In this document: piece after piece, positions 34,895 to 42,862 of the stretch
Layout of the letters: every line of letters begins with the position of its first letter
Numbering within the stretch: position 1 is the first letter of the stretch
From: Streptacidiphilus sp. ASG 303
GTDB taxonomy: Bacteria > Actinomycetota > Actinomycetes > Streptomycetales > Streptomycetaceae
Direction of reading: 5' to 3'
DNA length: 64,000 nucleotides
Assembly (NCBI RefSeq): GCF_020991365.1
Contig: NZ_JAJLRA010000011.1
Location: 92,154-156,153, forward strand
Program-made: the position numbers and the translations under genes
The notes under the pieces: model-generated
The model's input: the letters and a program-made list of their open reading frames with translations, nothing else
Told to the model about the DNA's origin: nothing
Databases searched by the model: none

Positions 34895-35400
34895 CGGCTG
34901 CCGCCGCGGTGCCAGTCGCCGCTGCGGCCGCCGGTCTTGGACTCGACGCGGACCGCGTCGATGACGGCCTCCCGGTCGACGGCCTTGACCATGTCGACCA
35001 CGGTGAGCCCGGCCACCGCGACCGCGGTGAGGGCCTCCATCTCGACCCCGGTGCGGTCCGCGGTGCGGACGGTGGCGGTGATCTCCACCGCGTCGTCGGC
35101 GACCGCGAGGTCCACCTCCACGCCGGAGACGGCGATGGGGTGGCAGAGCGGGACGAGGTCGGGGGTGCGCTTGGCGCCCATGATCCCGGCGATCCGCGCC
35201 ACCGAGAGGGCGTCGCCCTTGGGCACGCCCTCGCCGCGCAGCAGCTCGACCACGCGCGGCGAGACCAGCACGCGGCCGGACGCCCGGGCGGTCCGCACGG
35301 TGGCGGCCTTCTCCGAGACGTCGACCATGCGGGCCGCCCCCGCGTCGTCGACGTGGGTGAGGCGGTCGGCCGGGCGGCCGTCGGGCGGGTTCGCGGTCAC
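34891..35400 (-). CDS. moaC: Cyclic pyranopterin monophosphate synthase MoaC
   Basis: A 169-residue enzyme converting the MoaA product to cyclic pyranopterin monophosphate. Family motifs are all present: LTHVDDAGAARMVDVSEK, KRTPDLVPLCHPI, TGVEMEALTAVAVAGLTVVDMVKAVD and the final ESKTGGRSGDW. GTG at 35398-35400 has GGAG 5 bases upstream. It is coupled to mogA downstream. MoaA, MoaD and MoaE are not in this window. Confidence 0.96.
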   Translation of the reverse strand: MTANPPDGRPADRLTHVDDAGAARMVDVSEKAATVRTARASGRVLVSPRVVELLRGEGVPKGDALSVARIAGIMGAKRTPDLVPLCHPIAVSGVEVDLAVADDAVEITATVRTADRTGVEMEALTAVAVAGLTVVDMVKAVDREAVIDAVRVESKTGGRSGDWHRGGSR

Positions 35401-35465
35401 GGGTTCTCCGGTTGCGGGGTGGGGCGCCTGTCCTGCCCCGCGCGGGGCCGCGCGGGGTGCGGGCG

Positions 35466-36920
35466 CTACCGTACCCGGCCTCCGGCGCCGGAATCAGCGG
35501 GCTCCTCCAGCAGGACCACGTCCAGCAGGGAGCCCGCCTCGGCGGAGGTGGTCCCCTCGTCCAGCACGATCAGGCAGTCGGCCCGCGCGAGGGCGCCCAC
35601 CAGGTGCGACCCGGCGCCGCCGACCGGCGTCACGGTGCCCGGCCGGCCGCTGCCGTCGGCCGGGGGCCGGTAGCTGCCGCGCAGGAACTGCCGGCGGCCG
35701 GCGGGCGAGCGCAGCGCGGCCGTGGTCACGGCCCGCACGACCGGCCGGTGCACCCGGCCGGCGCCCATGAGGGTGCGGATGGCCGGCCGGACGAAGAGCT
35801 CGAAGGAGACGTAGGCGCTCACCGGGTTGCCGGGCAGCGCCAGCAGCGGCACGCCCGCGCCGGGGCCGATCCGGCCGAACCCCTGCGGCTTGCCGGGCTG
35901 CATCCGCAGCCGCCGGAAGTCGACCTCGCCGTACTCGGCGAGGACCTGCTTGACCACGTCGTACGCCCCGACGCTGACCCCGCCGCTGGTGACGACCAGG
36001 TCGGCGCTGCCCGCCAGCTCCTCCAGGACCGCCCGCAGCGCGGCGGGGTCGTCGGGGACGGCGCCCACACGGCGGGCGTCCGCGCCGGCCTCGCGGGCGG
36101 CGGCGGTGAGGGCGTAGCTGTTGGACTCGGAGATCTGCCCGGGGCCGACGGGCTCGCCGGGCGGCACCAGCTCGCTGCCGGTGGACAGCACCGCGACCCG
36201 GGGCCGCGGGCAGACGCGGACCGTGGCGCGGCCCACGGCGGCCAGCAGGCCGATCCCGGTGGGGCCGAGCACGGTGCCCGCGGTGAGGACGGTCTCGCCC
36301 GCCGCCACGTCGCTGCCGCGGCGGCGCACATGGGCTCCCGGCGGCACCGGGCGGAAGACCTGGACCTCGGCCGAGAGGCCGGCCGCCATGCGGTCGGCGG
36401 CCTCCGGGCCGCCGCTGCCGCCGTCGGTCCACTCCACGGGGGCCACGCCCTCCGCGCCGGGCGGCAGGGGCGCACCGGTCATGATCCGGACGGTCCGGCC
36501 GGAGGAGACCACCGGGAGCTCCCCGGTCCCGGCCGCGACGTCGCCGACGACGGAGAGCACGGACGGGTAGCGGTCGGTGGCGCCGTCGGTGTCGGCGCTG
36601 CGGACCGCGTAGCCGTCCATGGAGCTGTTGTCGAACGGCGGCAGGTCGCCCGCCGCCACCACGTCCTCGGCGAGCCGGCAGCCCTGGGCGTCGAGCAGCG
36701 GCAGCTCGACGGGCGGCAGCGGCCGCACGGACGCGAGGACGTCGGCGAGGTGCTCGTCCACCGACCACATGCGGGCGGCGGGGGCGGCGGGCGGGGCCTG
36801 GTCCTGTCCGCCGGTCCGGTCCCGCCGCGCCTGCCGCCCGCCCCGTGGGCCGTCGTGCGCCGCGCCTGCCGTTCCGTCCGTGGACCCTGTCATCGCCTCG
36901 CCGCTCCCGCCGCCCGTCAT
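35466..36920 (-). CDS. moeA: MoeA/gephyrin-like molybdotransferase (possible Glp)
   Basis: A 484-residue protein with MoeA domains in order: FDNSSMDGYAV, IMTGAPLPPGA, GSDVAAGE, the MoCF domain with VAVLSTGSELVPPG, VVTSGGVSVGAYD and LALPGNPVSAYVSFELF, and domain IV to the end. It would ligate molybdate to adenylated molybdopterin. In corynebacteria a MoeA homologue (Glp) instead acts in cell division through GlpR and FtsZ; conserved linkage to sepX here raises the same possibility. ATG at 36918-36920 is preferred (GAGGA 8 bases upstream). The first ~50 residues are Gly/Ala-rich and probably disordered. Intact molybdate-site residues do not exclude a dual role. Confidence 0.92.
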   Translation of the reverse strand: MTGGGSGEAMTGSTDGTAGAAHDGPRGGRQARRDRTGGQDQAPPAAPAARMWSVDEHLADVLASVRPLPPVELPLLDAQGCRLAEDVVAAGDLPPFDNSSMDGYAVRSADTDGATDRYPSVLSVVGDVAAGTGELPVVSSGRTVRIMTGAPLPPGAEGVAPVEWTDGGSGGPEAADRMAAGLSAEVQVFRPVPPGAHVRRRGSDVAAGETVLTAGTVLGPTGIGLLAAVGRATVRVCPRPRVAVLSTGSELVPPGEPVGPGQISESNSYALTAAAREAGADARRVGAVPDDPAALRAVLEELAGSADLVVTSGGVSVGAYDVVKQVLAEYGEVDFRRLRMQPGKPQGFGRIGPGAGVPLLALPGNPVSAYVSFELFVRPAIRTLMGAGRVHRPVVRAVTTAALRSPAGRRQFLRGSYRPPADGSGRPGTVTPVGGAGSHLVGALARADCLIVLDEGTTSAEAGSLLDVVLLEEPADSGAGGRVR

Positions 36921-36993
36921 GCCTTCGTCCTCGTCCCGCGCGGACCTGCCGCGCCCCGCGCCCCGCCCCGCACCGTGGGCCGGACCGGGCCCG

Positions 36994-37923
36994 TCACGCC
37001 TGCAGCTCGGTGGAGGCGAACTCCTGGAGCCAGGCGCGGAAGTCGGGGCCCAGGTCCTCACGCTCGCACGCCAGCCGGACGATGGCACGGAGGTAGTCGG
37101 CGCGGTCGCCCGTGTCGTAGCGGCGGCCCTTGAAGAGCACGCCGTGGACCGCTCCGCCCGTGTCCGCGCTGCGGGCGGCGAGGGTGCGCAGGGCGTCGGT
37201 GAGCTGGATCTCGCCGCCGCGGCCGGGCTCGGTCTCGCGCAGCACCTCGAAGACGGCCGGGTCGAGGACGTAGCGGCCGATCACGGCGTAGCCGGAGGGG
37301 GCGTCGGCGGTGTCGGGCTTCTCGACGAGGTCGGTGACCCGGACGACCTCGCCGTCCTCGCCGGAGCCCTGCCACCCTATGGGCTCGACCGCGGCGCAGC
37401 CGTAGAGGTGGATCTGCTCGGGGTCGACCTCGATCAGGGCGACGACGGAGCCGCCGAGGGCCTGCTGCACCTCGATCATGCGGGAGAGCAGCGGGTCGCG
37501 CGGGTCGATGAGGTCGTCGCCGAGCAGGACGGCGAAGGGCTGGCCCGCCACGTGCTGCTCCGCGCAGAGGACCGCGTGGCCGAGGCCCTTGGGGTCGCCC
37601 TGGCGGACGTAGTGCATGGTGGCGAGGGTGCTGGACTCGCGGACGCGCTCCAGTTTGGCCTCGTCGCCCTTGCGGGTGAGCTGCTCCTCGAGCTCGTAGT
37701 TGCGGTCGAAGTGGTCCTCGAGGGCGCGCTTGTTGCGACCGGTGATCATGAGGACGTCGGAGAGGCCGGCGGCCGCCGCCTCCTCGACCACGTACTGGAT
37801 GGCCGGTTTGTCGACGACCGGCAGCATCTCCTTCGGGGTCGCCTTGGTGGCGGGGAGGAAGCGGGTACCCATTCCGGCGGCGGGCACCACGGCCTTGGTG
37901 ATGTGAGGGCGGGCGTTGGTCAT
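36994..37923 (-). CDS. galU: UTP-glucose-1-phosphate uridylyltransferase
   Basis: A 309-residue nucleotidyltransferase making UDP-glucose for glycans. The signature VPAAGMGTRFLPATKATPKEMLPVVDKPAIQ-type N terminus (residues 12-42), GLGHAVLCAE, LLGDDLID, EKPDTADAPSGYAVIGRYVL and GRGGEIQLTDAL are all present. ATG at 37921-37923 lacks a Shine-Dalgarno sequence and lies six bases after TAGAGT, so it is probably leaderless. It leads the galU-moeA-moaC-mogA-GNAT series, with 73 bases to moeA. The length is typical. Confidence 0.96.
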   Translation of the reverse strand: MTNARPHITKAVVPAAGMGTRFLPATKATPKEMLPVVDKPAIQYVVEEAAAAGLSDVLMITGRNKRALEDHFDRNYELEEQLTRKGDEAKLERVRESSTLATMHYVRQGDPKGLGHAVLCAEQHVAGQPFAVLLGDDLIDPRDPLLSRMIEVQQALGGSVVALIEVDPEQIHLYGCAAVEPIGWQGSGEDGEVVRVTDLVEKPDTADAPSGYAVIGRYVLDPAVFEVLRETEPGRGGEIQLTDALRTLAARSADTGGAVHGVLFKGRRYDTGDRADYLRAIVRLACEREDLGPDFRAWLQEFASTELQA

Positions 37924-37929
37924 GCGGAG

Positions 37930-37935
37930 ACTCTA
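37930..37935 (-). promoter_or_regulatory. -10 hexamer of leaderless galU promoter
   Basis: TAGAGT on the minus strand. Its first three bases are the TAG stop codon of the upstream GGDEF gene, and six bases separate it from the galU ATG. Confidence 0.55.
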
Positions 37936-38835
37936 CTGAGGTGCGGAAACACCCAGATGAGCATGGTCTGATTTTGTGATGAGAGTGTGCCCGTCCGTGG
38001 TCGTGAGGCCTCCCCGGGACGGCGCCGGGGTGGGCGGCAGGGGCCGCCTGCGACTGCCGGGGGCACGCCTGGCCCCGGCGAGGGACCGGTCGGCGGCGCG
38101 CAGCAGGGTCGCGGCGTGATCTCCGTCACCCGGCAGCACCGCGACGCCGGCGACGGCGGTGAGGCCGCTGCCGCCCAGCCGGGAGCGGCCGGCGGGGCCG
38201 TCGCCGGACAGGCCGTCGCCGGACAGGCCGCCGGCCCGGCCCGGGGGGCCGTCGGCGGTCCGGACGGGGGCCGCCCCCGGGGCCCCGCCGCCGTCGGGGC
38301 CGCCGGGGAGGGGGAGCCGGTGGCGGCGCACCGTCCAGCAGAGGCGCTCGGCGACCTGGGCGGCCCCCTCCCTGCCGGTGTCCGGCAGCAGCACCAGGAA
38401 CTCCTCGCCGCCGTAGCGGCCCAGGGTGTCGGTGCGGCGGACCTCCACGGCGAGGCGCTGGGCGAGGTCGCGCAGCGCGGCGTGGGCGCGGGGGTGGCCG
38501 TGGGCCTCGCTGATCGCCCCGAAGCCGCCCACCTCCAGCAGGACCAGCGCCATCGGACGGCCGCTGCGCAGGTGGCGGTCGATCTCGCGGTCGAGGGTGA
38601 GCTGCAGGTGGCGGTAGTTCCCCACGCCGGTGAGGGGGTCGGTGGCGGCACTGCGCTCCAGTGCGGCGCGGGCGGACTCCAGGTCCAGCACCCGGCGCCC
38701 GAGCTCGGCGGCGCGGGCGGCGGCCCGGCGCTGACCGCGGCGCAGCCGCAGCGCGGTCCCGGCGAGGGCGGCGGAGGCGGCGCACGCGGGCACGCTGAGC
38801 GCCGCCAGGGCCTGGACCAGCACTGCCGTGCTCAT
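37933..38835 (-). CDS. Membrane-anchored GGDEF-domain protein, probably degenerate
   Basis: A 300-residue protein: one N-terminal membrane helix (residues 6-29), a short coiled segment, and a GGDEF domain from about residue 65 (SAATDPLTGVGNYRHL; RYGGEEF at 140-146). The active-site signature is intact, but the metal/substrate region reads LLEVGGFGAISEAHGHPRAH where active cyclases have D-x-D-x-F-K-x-x-N-D and GH-x-x-GD, so the Asn and second Asp that bind GTP are replaced. A Gly/Pro-rich insertion interrupts the C-terminal half. It may be an inactive c-di-GMP or GTP sensor. ATG at 38833-38835 has GGGAGG 7 bases upstream. Confidence 0.85.
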   Translation of the reverse strand: MSTAVLVQALAALSVPACAASAALAGTALRLRRGQRRAAARAAELGRRVLDLESARAALERSAATDPLTGVGNYRHLQLTLDREIDRHLRSGRPMALVLLEVGGFGAISEAHGHPRAHAALRDLAQRLAVEVRRTDTLGRYGGEEFLVLLPDTGREGAAQVAERLCWTVRRHRLPLPGGPDGGGAPGAAPVRTADGPPGRAGGLSGDGLSGDGPAGRSRLGGSGLTAVAGVAVLPGDGDHAATLLRAADRSLAGARRAPGSRRRPLPPTPAPSRGGLTTTDGHTLITKSDHAHLGVSAPQ

Positions 38836-39041
38836 ACCGCCGCCTCCCGGGGTCGCCCTATCTTGTCGTGCTCATACCAGAGTGATGCCCCTACCCCGTC
38901 TTCGCAGCCGTACCGCCGAAACGGCAGACCCGTCGGCCGGCCGACCGGCCGACCGTCCGGCGCACGGACCCGCGTACGGGCCGGCGCGGCAGACTGGGCC
39001 CGGACGACGCCCGGACGTCGGTGAGGAGCACCGGACCATCC

Positions 39042-39656
39042 ATGGACAACGAGAAGACCGCCCTGAGGTCACGGCTGCTGGCGCGCCGCCGCACAATCCC
39101 CGCGGCGGAGCGGGGCGCGGCGGCGCGGGCGTTCGCCGAGCGGGTGCCGGAGCTGCTGGCCGCGGCGGACGCCGCGGGCGGGGGGACGGCGGGGACAGGA
39201 AGGCGGCCGACGGTGGCGGCCTACGCCTCGGCGGGGACGGAGCCCGGCACCCGGCTGCTGCTGGAGGCACTGCGCGGCCGGGGGATGCGGGTGCTGCTGC
39301 CCGTGCTGCTGCCCGACGACGACCTGGACTGGGCGCTGTACGACGGACCGGACGGGCTGCTCCCGGCGGGGCGCGGCCTGGTGGAGCCCGCCGGGCCGCG
39401 GCTGGGCCCGGAGGCCGTGTGCGGGGCCGGGGCCGTCCTGCTGCCGGGGCTGGCGGTGGACCGCCGGGGCCTGCGGCTGGGCCGCGGCGGGGGCAGCTAC
39501 GACCGGGTGCTGGCCCGGCTGGCGGCGTCCGGGTCGCGGGCGCGGGCGGTGGTGCTGCTGTACGACGGCGAGGTGCTGGACGAGGTGCCGGCCGAACCGC
39601 ACGACCGGGCGGTGGACGCGGCGGTGACGCCGTCGGGCGTGCACGCCTTCGGCTGA
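39042..39656 (+). CDS. 5-formyltetrahydrofolate cyclo-ligase
   Basis: A 204-residue MTHFS-family enzyme converting 5-formyl-THF to 5,10-methenyl-THF with ATP. Motifs: KTALRSRLLARRRTIP at the start, VLLPVLLPDDDLDWALYDG, LLPGLAVDRRGLRLGRGGGSYDRVL (ATP/folate-binding signature) and VDAAVTPSGVHAF at the end. ATG at 39042 is preferred; GAGGAG lies about 14 bases upstream, a long spacing, and an in-frame GTG at 39021 is the alternative. It is divergent from the GGDEF gene and ends at a 20-bp terminator stem. Confidence 0.93.
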   Translation: MDNEKTALRSRLLARRRTIPAAERGAAARAFAERVPELLAAADAAGGGTAGTGRRPTVAAYASAGTEPGTRLLLEALRGRGMRVLLPVLLPDDDLDWALYDGPDGLLPAGRGLVEPAGPRLGPEAVCGAGAVLLPGLAVDRRGLRLGRGGGSYDRVLARLAASGSRARAVVLLYDGEVLDEVPAEPHDRAVDAAVTPSGVHAFG

Positions 39657-39672
39657 CCCGGGACCGGGCGGG

Positions 39673-39715
39673 GACGCCCGTGGGGGCCCTCCGGCGGAGG
39701 GCCCCCACGGGCGTC
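39673..39715. terminator. Strong bidirectional terminator
   Basis: A perfect 20-bp inverted repeat with a 3-base loop lies between the convergent cyclo-ligase and penicillin-acylase genes. Confidence 0.85.
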
Positions 39716-39738
39716 GGGCGGGTCGGGCGGGCGGGCCG

Positions 39739-42630
39739 TCAGCCCCGGGTGAGGACCAGGCGGTCCTTGGCGGCCTTCTTCACCGCGTCCGCGGAGAAGG
39801 CCCAGGGCAGCAGCTGCCCGTCCTTCCACAGCTCGGTCTGGTCGTTGTAGTGCGGGTGGAAGGCGTGGCCGGAGGCGCCCCCGACGTTGATCCAGCGGGA
39901 GGCGTCGAGGTTGCTGAGGTCGACCACCATCCGCATGGAGGGGATCCAGTCCACCTGGTAGCCGGCGGCGGCGTTCCAGCCGGCCGCGTCCACCGCGGCG
40001 GAGCCGCCGGACAGCTCGTACGGGCCGCGGTTGAGCAGCCGGTGCACCAGCCCGGAGGCGACGGAGGAGTCGTCGCTGCCCAGGGTCTGCTCCTTGAGGG
40101 TCAGCGTGTGCAGGCGGCCCCAGCTCCAGGTGGAGACGTCCTTGCTGAGCTTGGAGGTGAGCTCCTGGCGGGCGTCGGTCATGGCCTGGAGCAGCAGCGC
40201 GTCCCGGCCGTGGTGGACCCGGCCGTAGACGTCGGTGTAGTCCCACCAGGGGCTGTCCGGGTTCTTCAGCTGCTGCCGGACCACCTCCGTCCAGCGGTCG
40301 CCGCCGTCGGGCTGCGCCTGCGAGGGCTCGCGGGTGCCGCACTCCTGGACGAGCTTGGGCTTGCCGCCCACGGCGTCGTCGGGGAGGTTCTGGTCGGACT
40401 TCTGCTCGACGAGCTGGCAGTCGCCCTCGGCCCGCAGGTCGGCGGGGAACTTGTCGCCGAAGGCGCGCAGCAGCAGGTTGCGCCAGACGCCGTTGTAGAA
40501 GGCGGCGGCGGCCGAACCGGCGTCCTGGTGGTAGTTCCAGTCCTTGAGCAGGTCCTGGGCCTCGCGGACGTAGGAGTCGCCGACGCGGGTCCGCAGCAGG
40601 TAGGGCACGAGGGTGCGGGCCATGACGCTGGTGTTGTCCAGCTGCATGTCCTGCATGTCGTCCGGGGAGATCCGGCCGCCGTTCCTCAGCTTCCCGTCGA
40701 TCAGGTCGGTGATCTGCCGGGCGCGGGTGCCGTACTCCCAGTCCTCGGTGAGCCGGTACCGGTACGTCGGGTCGACCACGGCCTGGTTGGCGGTGACGAT
40801 GTAGCCCTCCGGCGGGTTCTCCGCCCACGGCAGGGCGGAGAAGGGGATCCAGGCGTCCTGCTGCCGGGCGTCCTTCTTCCAGCTGTAGGCCGGGTCCCAG
40901 CCCGGGGCGGGGTAGGTGCCGTCGAAGCCCTTGGCGCGGATCGGGACGAGGCCCGGCGCCTGGTAGCCGATGTTGCCCCGGGTGTCGGCGTAGACCAGGT
41001 TCTGCGCGGGGACGGCGAAGTCCTTCGCCGCGGCGCGGAACTGGGCGAAGTCCTGCGCCCGGTCCAGCTCGAAGACGGCGTCCATGGTGTTGGAGGGGGT
41101 GAGGGCCGTCCACTTCAGGGCGACGCCGTAGCCGGTGACGCCGCGGTCGGGGGCCGCGTCGCCGACGGGGGCGTACTTGCCGACCTTCTGGTCGGACTCG
41201 CTCTGGTCCGAGATCAGCGGGCCGTTGTTGGTCTCCCGGACGGTGATCTCGACGTCCTTGCCGCCGGCGACCTTGATGACCTCCCTGCGGACGGTGAAGG
41301 GCCTGTCCCTGCCGTCGTAGAGGTAGGTGCCGGGGCCGGTGATCTTCTCCAGGTAGAGGTCGGTGACGTCGGGTCCGAGGTTGGTGAAGCCCCAGGAGAT
41401 GCTCTGGTTGTGACCGATCACGACGCCGGGCATGCCGGAGAAGGTGAAGCCGGCGGTGTCGAAGGGGCAGGAGGCGTCCACCGAGCGGCAGTGCAGGCCC
41501 ATCTGGTACCAGACGGACGGCATGCCGGGGCCGAGGTGCGGGTCGTTGGCCATCAGCGGCTTGCCGGTGGTGGTCCTCTTCCCGGAGACCACCCAGGAGT
41601 TGGAGCCGATGCCCTGGCCGGCGGGGCCGAGGAGCTGCGGCAGGCGGTCGGCGGTGCCGGAGAGCGAGGTGAGCAGGCCGGAGACCTCGGCGCGGGCCTG
41701 AGTGGTGCGGGTCCGGGGGGTGCGGGACGCGGCGCCGGAGGCGGAGGTGCCGGTCGCGGAGGTGCCCGGCCCGGAGGCGCCCTGCCCGGCGGTGCCGGTC
41801 GGCGCGGCGCCCGGGGCGGTGCCGGCCGACCCGGTGGCGCTCCCGGTCCCGGTCCCGGTCCCCGTCCCGGCGGCGGTGCCCGGCGGCAGGTACCGGCCGT
41901 CGGCGGAGACGGTGCCGGTCTTCAGGATGGTGCCGTTGCGCTGGTACGGGTAGTCCGGGTACAGCTGCTTGATCTGGTCCGCCGTGAAGTCCTGGCTGAG
42001 CAGCGAGCGGTCGATCTCGTCCTGCATGTTGCCGCTGAGGTCCCAGGCCATCGCCTTGAGCCAGGCGACCGAGTCCACCGGCGTCCACTTCTCCGGCGTG
42101 TAGCTGCCGTTGACCGCGCCCAGCAGGGTGTACTCCAGGGAGGCGGAGGAACCGCCGGGGTGCTTCGCCAGCCAGGCGTTCACCCCGTCCGCATAGGCCT
42201 GGAGGTACTTCTTGGTCGTCGCCGACAGCTTGGTGTCGTACTCGGCCCTCGCGACCCGGGCCCAGCCCATGGTGCGCAGGAAGGCGTCGGTGTCCACCTG
42301 GCCCTTGCCGAACATCTCGGACAGGCGGCCGGAGGTGATGTGGCGCCGGACGTCCATCTCCCAGAAGCGGTCCTGGGCGTGGACGTAGCCCTGGGCGCGG
42401 AAGAGGTCCTCGGGGCTGTCGGCGTAGAGCTGGGGGATGCCGTGGGCGTCGCGCTCCACGTCGACCGGGCCGGACAGGCCGGGGACCGGCACGCTGCCGG
42501 AGACCTGCGGGTACGAGGCGCGGACGGTCCGCACGCCGAACCAGCCGCCGGCGCCGAGTCCGGCGACGAGCAGCAGGACCAGCACGATCACGATCAGGCG
42601 GGCGCGCCGGAACTTCTTCGAGCGGGGCAT
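39739..42630 (-). CDS. Penicillin acylase family Ntn-hydrolase, membrane-anchored
   Basis: A 963-residue pro-enzyme. One N-terminal membrane helix (residues 12-34) anchors it outside the cell. The alpha-chain part has ADSPEDLFRAQGYVHAQDRFWEMD; the beta chain should begin at S343 in QGIGSNSWVVSG after autoproteolysis, with the oxyanion Asn farther on. The family cleaves amide-linked side chains: penicillins, acyl-homoserine lactones or lipopeptides. The spacer contains an unusual Gly/Thr/Ala low-complexity stretch (about 250-303) encoded by repetitive DNA. ATG at 42628-42630 has AAGGA 6 bases upstream. The substrate cannot be told from sequence. Confidence 0.93.
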   Translation of the reverse strand: MPRSKKFRRARLIVIVLVLLLVAGLGAGGWFGVRTVRASYPQVSGSVPVPGLSGPVDVERDAHGIPQLYADSPEDLFRAQGYVHAQDRFWEMDVRRHITSGRLSEMFGKGQVDTDAFLRTMGWARVARAEYDTKLSATTKKYLQAYADGVNAWLAKHPGGSSASLEYTLLGAVNGSYTPEKWTPVDSVAWLKAMAWDLSGNMQDEIDRSLLSQDFTADQIKQLYPDYPYQRNGTILKTGTVSADGRYLPPGTAAGTGTGTGTGSATGSAGTAPGAAPTGTAGQGASGPGTSATGTSASGAASRTPRTRTTQARAEVSGLLTSLSGTADRLPQLLGPAGQGIGSNSWVVSGKRTTTGKPLMANDPHLGPGMPSVWYQMGLHCRSVDASCPFDTAGFTFSGMPGVVIGHNQSISWGFTNLGPDVTDLYLEKITGPGTYLYDGRDRPFTVRREVIKVAGGKDVEITVRETNNGPLISDQSESDQKVGKYAPVGDAAPDRGVTGYGVALKWTALTPSNTMDAVFELDRAQDFAQFRAAAKDFAVPAQNLVYADTRGNIGYQAPGLVPIRAKGFDGTYPAPGWDPAYSWKKDARQQDAWIPFSALPWAENPPEGYIVTANQAVVDPTYRYRLTEDWEYGTRARQITDLIDGKLRNGGRISPDDMQDMQLDNTSVMARTLVPYLLRTRVGDSYVREAQDLLKDWNYHQDAGSAAAAFYNGVWRNLLLRAFGDKFPADLRAEGDCQLVEQKSDQNLPDDAVGGKPKLVQECGTREPSQAQPDGGDRWTEVVRQQLKNPDSPWWDYTDVYGRVHHGRDALLLQAMTDARQELTSKLSKDVSTWSWGRLHTLTLKEQTLGSDDSSVASGLVHRLLNRGPYELSGGSAAVDAAGWNAAAGYQVDWIPSMRMVVDLSNLDASRWINVGGASGHAFHPHYNDQTELWKDGQLLPWAFSADAVKKAAKDRLVLTRG

Positions 42631-42862
42631 CTGTGTCCTTGGCAGAGGTCCTCTTCGGCGTACCGTCCGGGCGTGCCGGACAGGGGCCACCCTAGGCGGG
42701 GCGGTCGGACCGGTACGCACGCGGGGTCAGAGGGAGGCTACCGGGCCCGCGTGACCACTCCACCCTTCACCAAGGAAAGGTAAACTGTTAGGCTGTATAA
42801 CGATCCTCTTCCCAGGCGTGCCCTTCCGCCCACACCCACGACAACCAGCGGGGTGCCACTGC

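Noticed and set aside
42721-42862. c-di-AMP (ydaO-type) riboswitch before the antiporter gene
   Set aside because: The leader is too short and the conserved riboswitch cores are not present.
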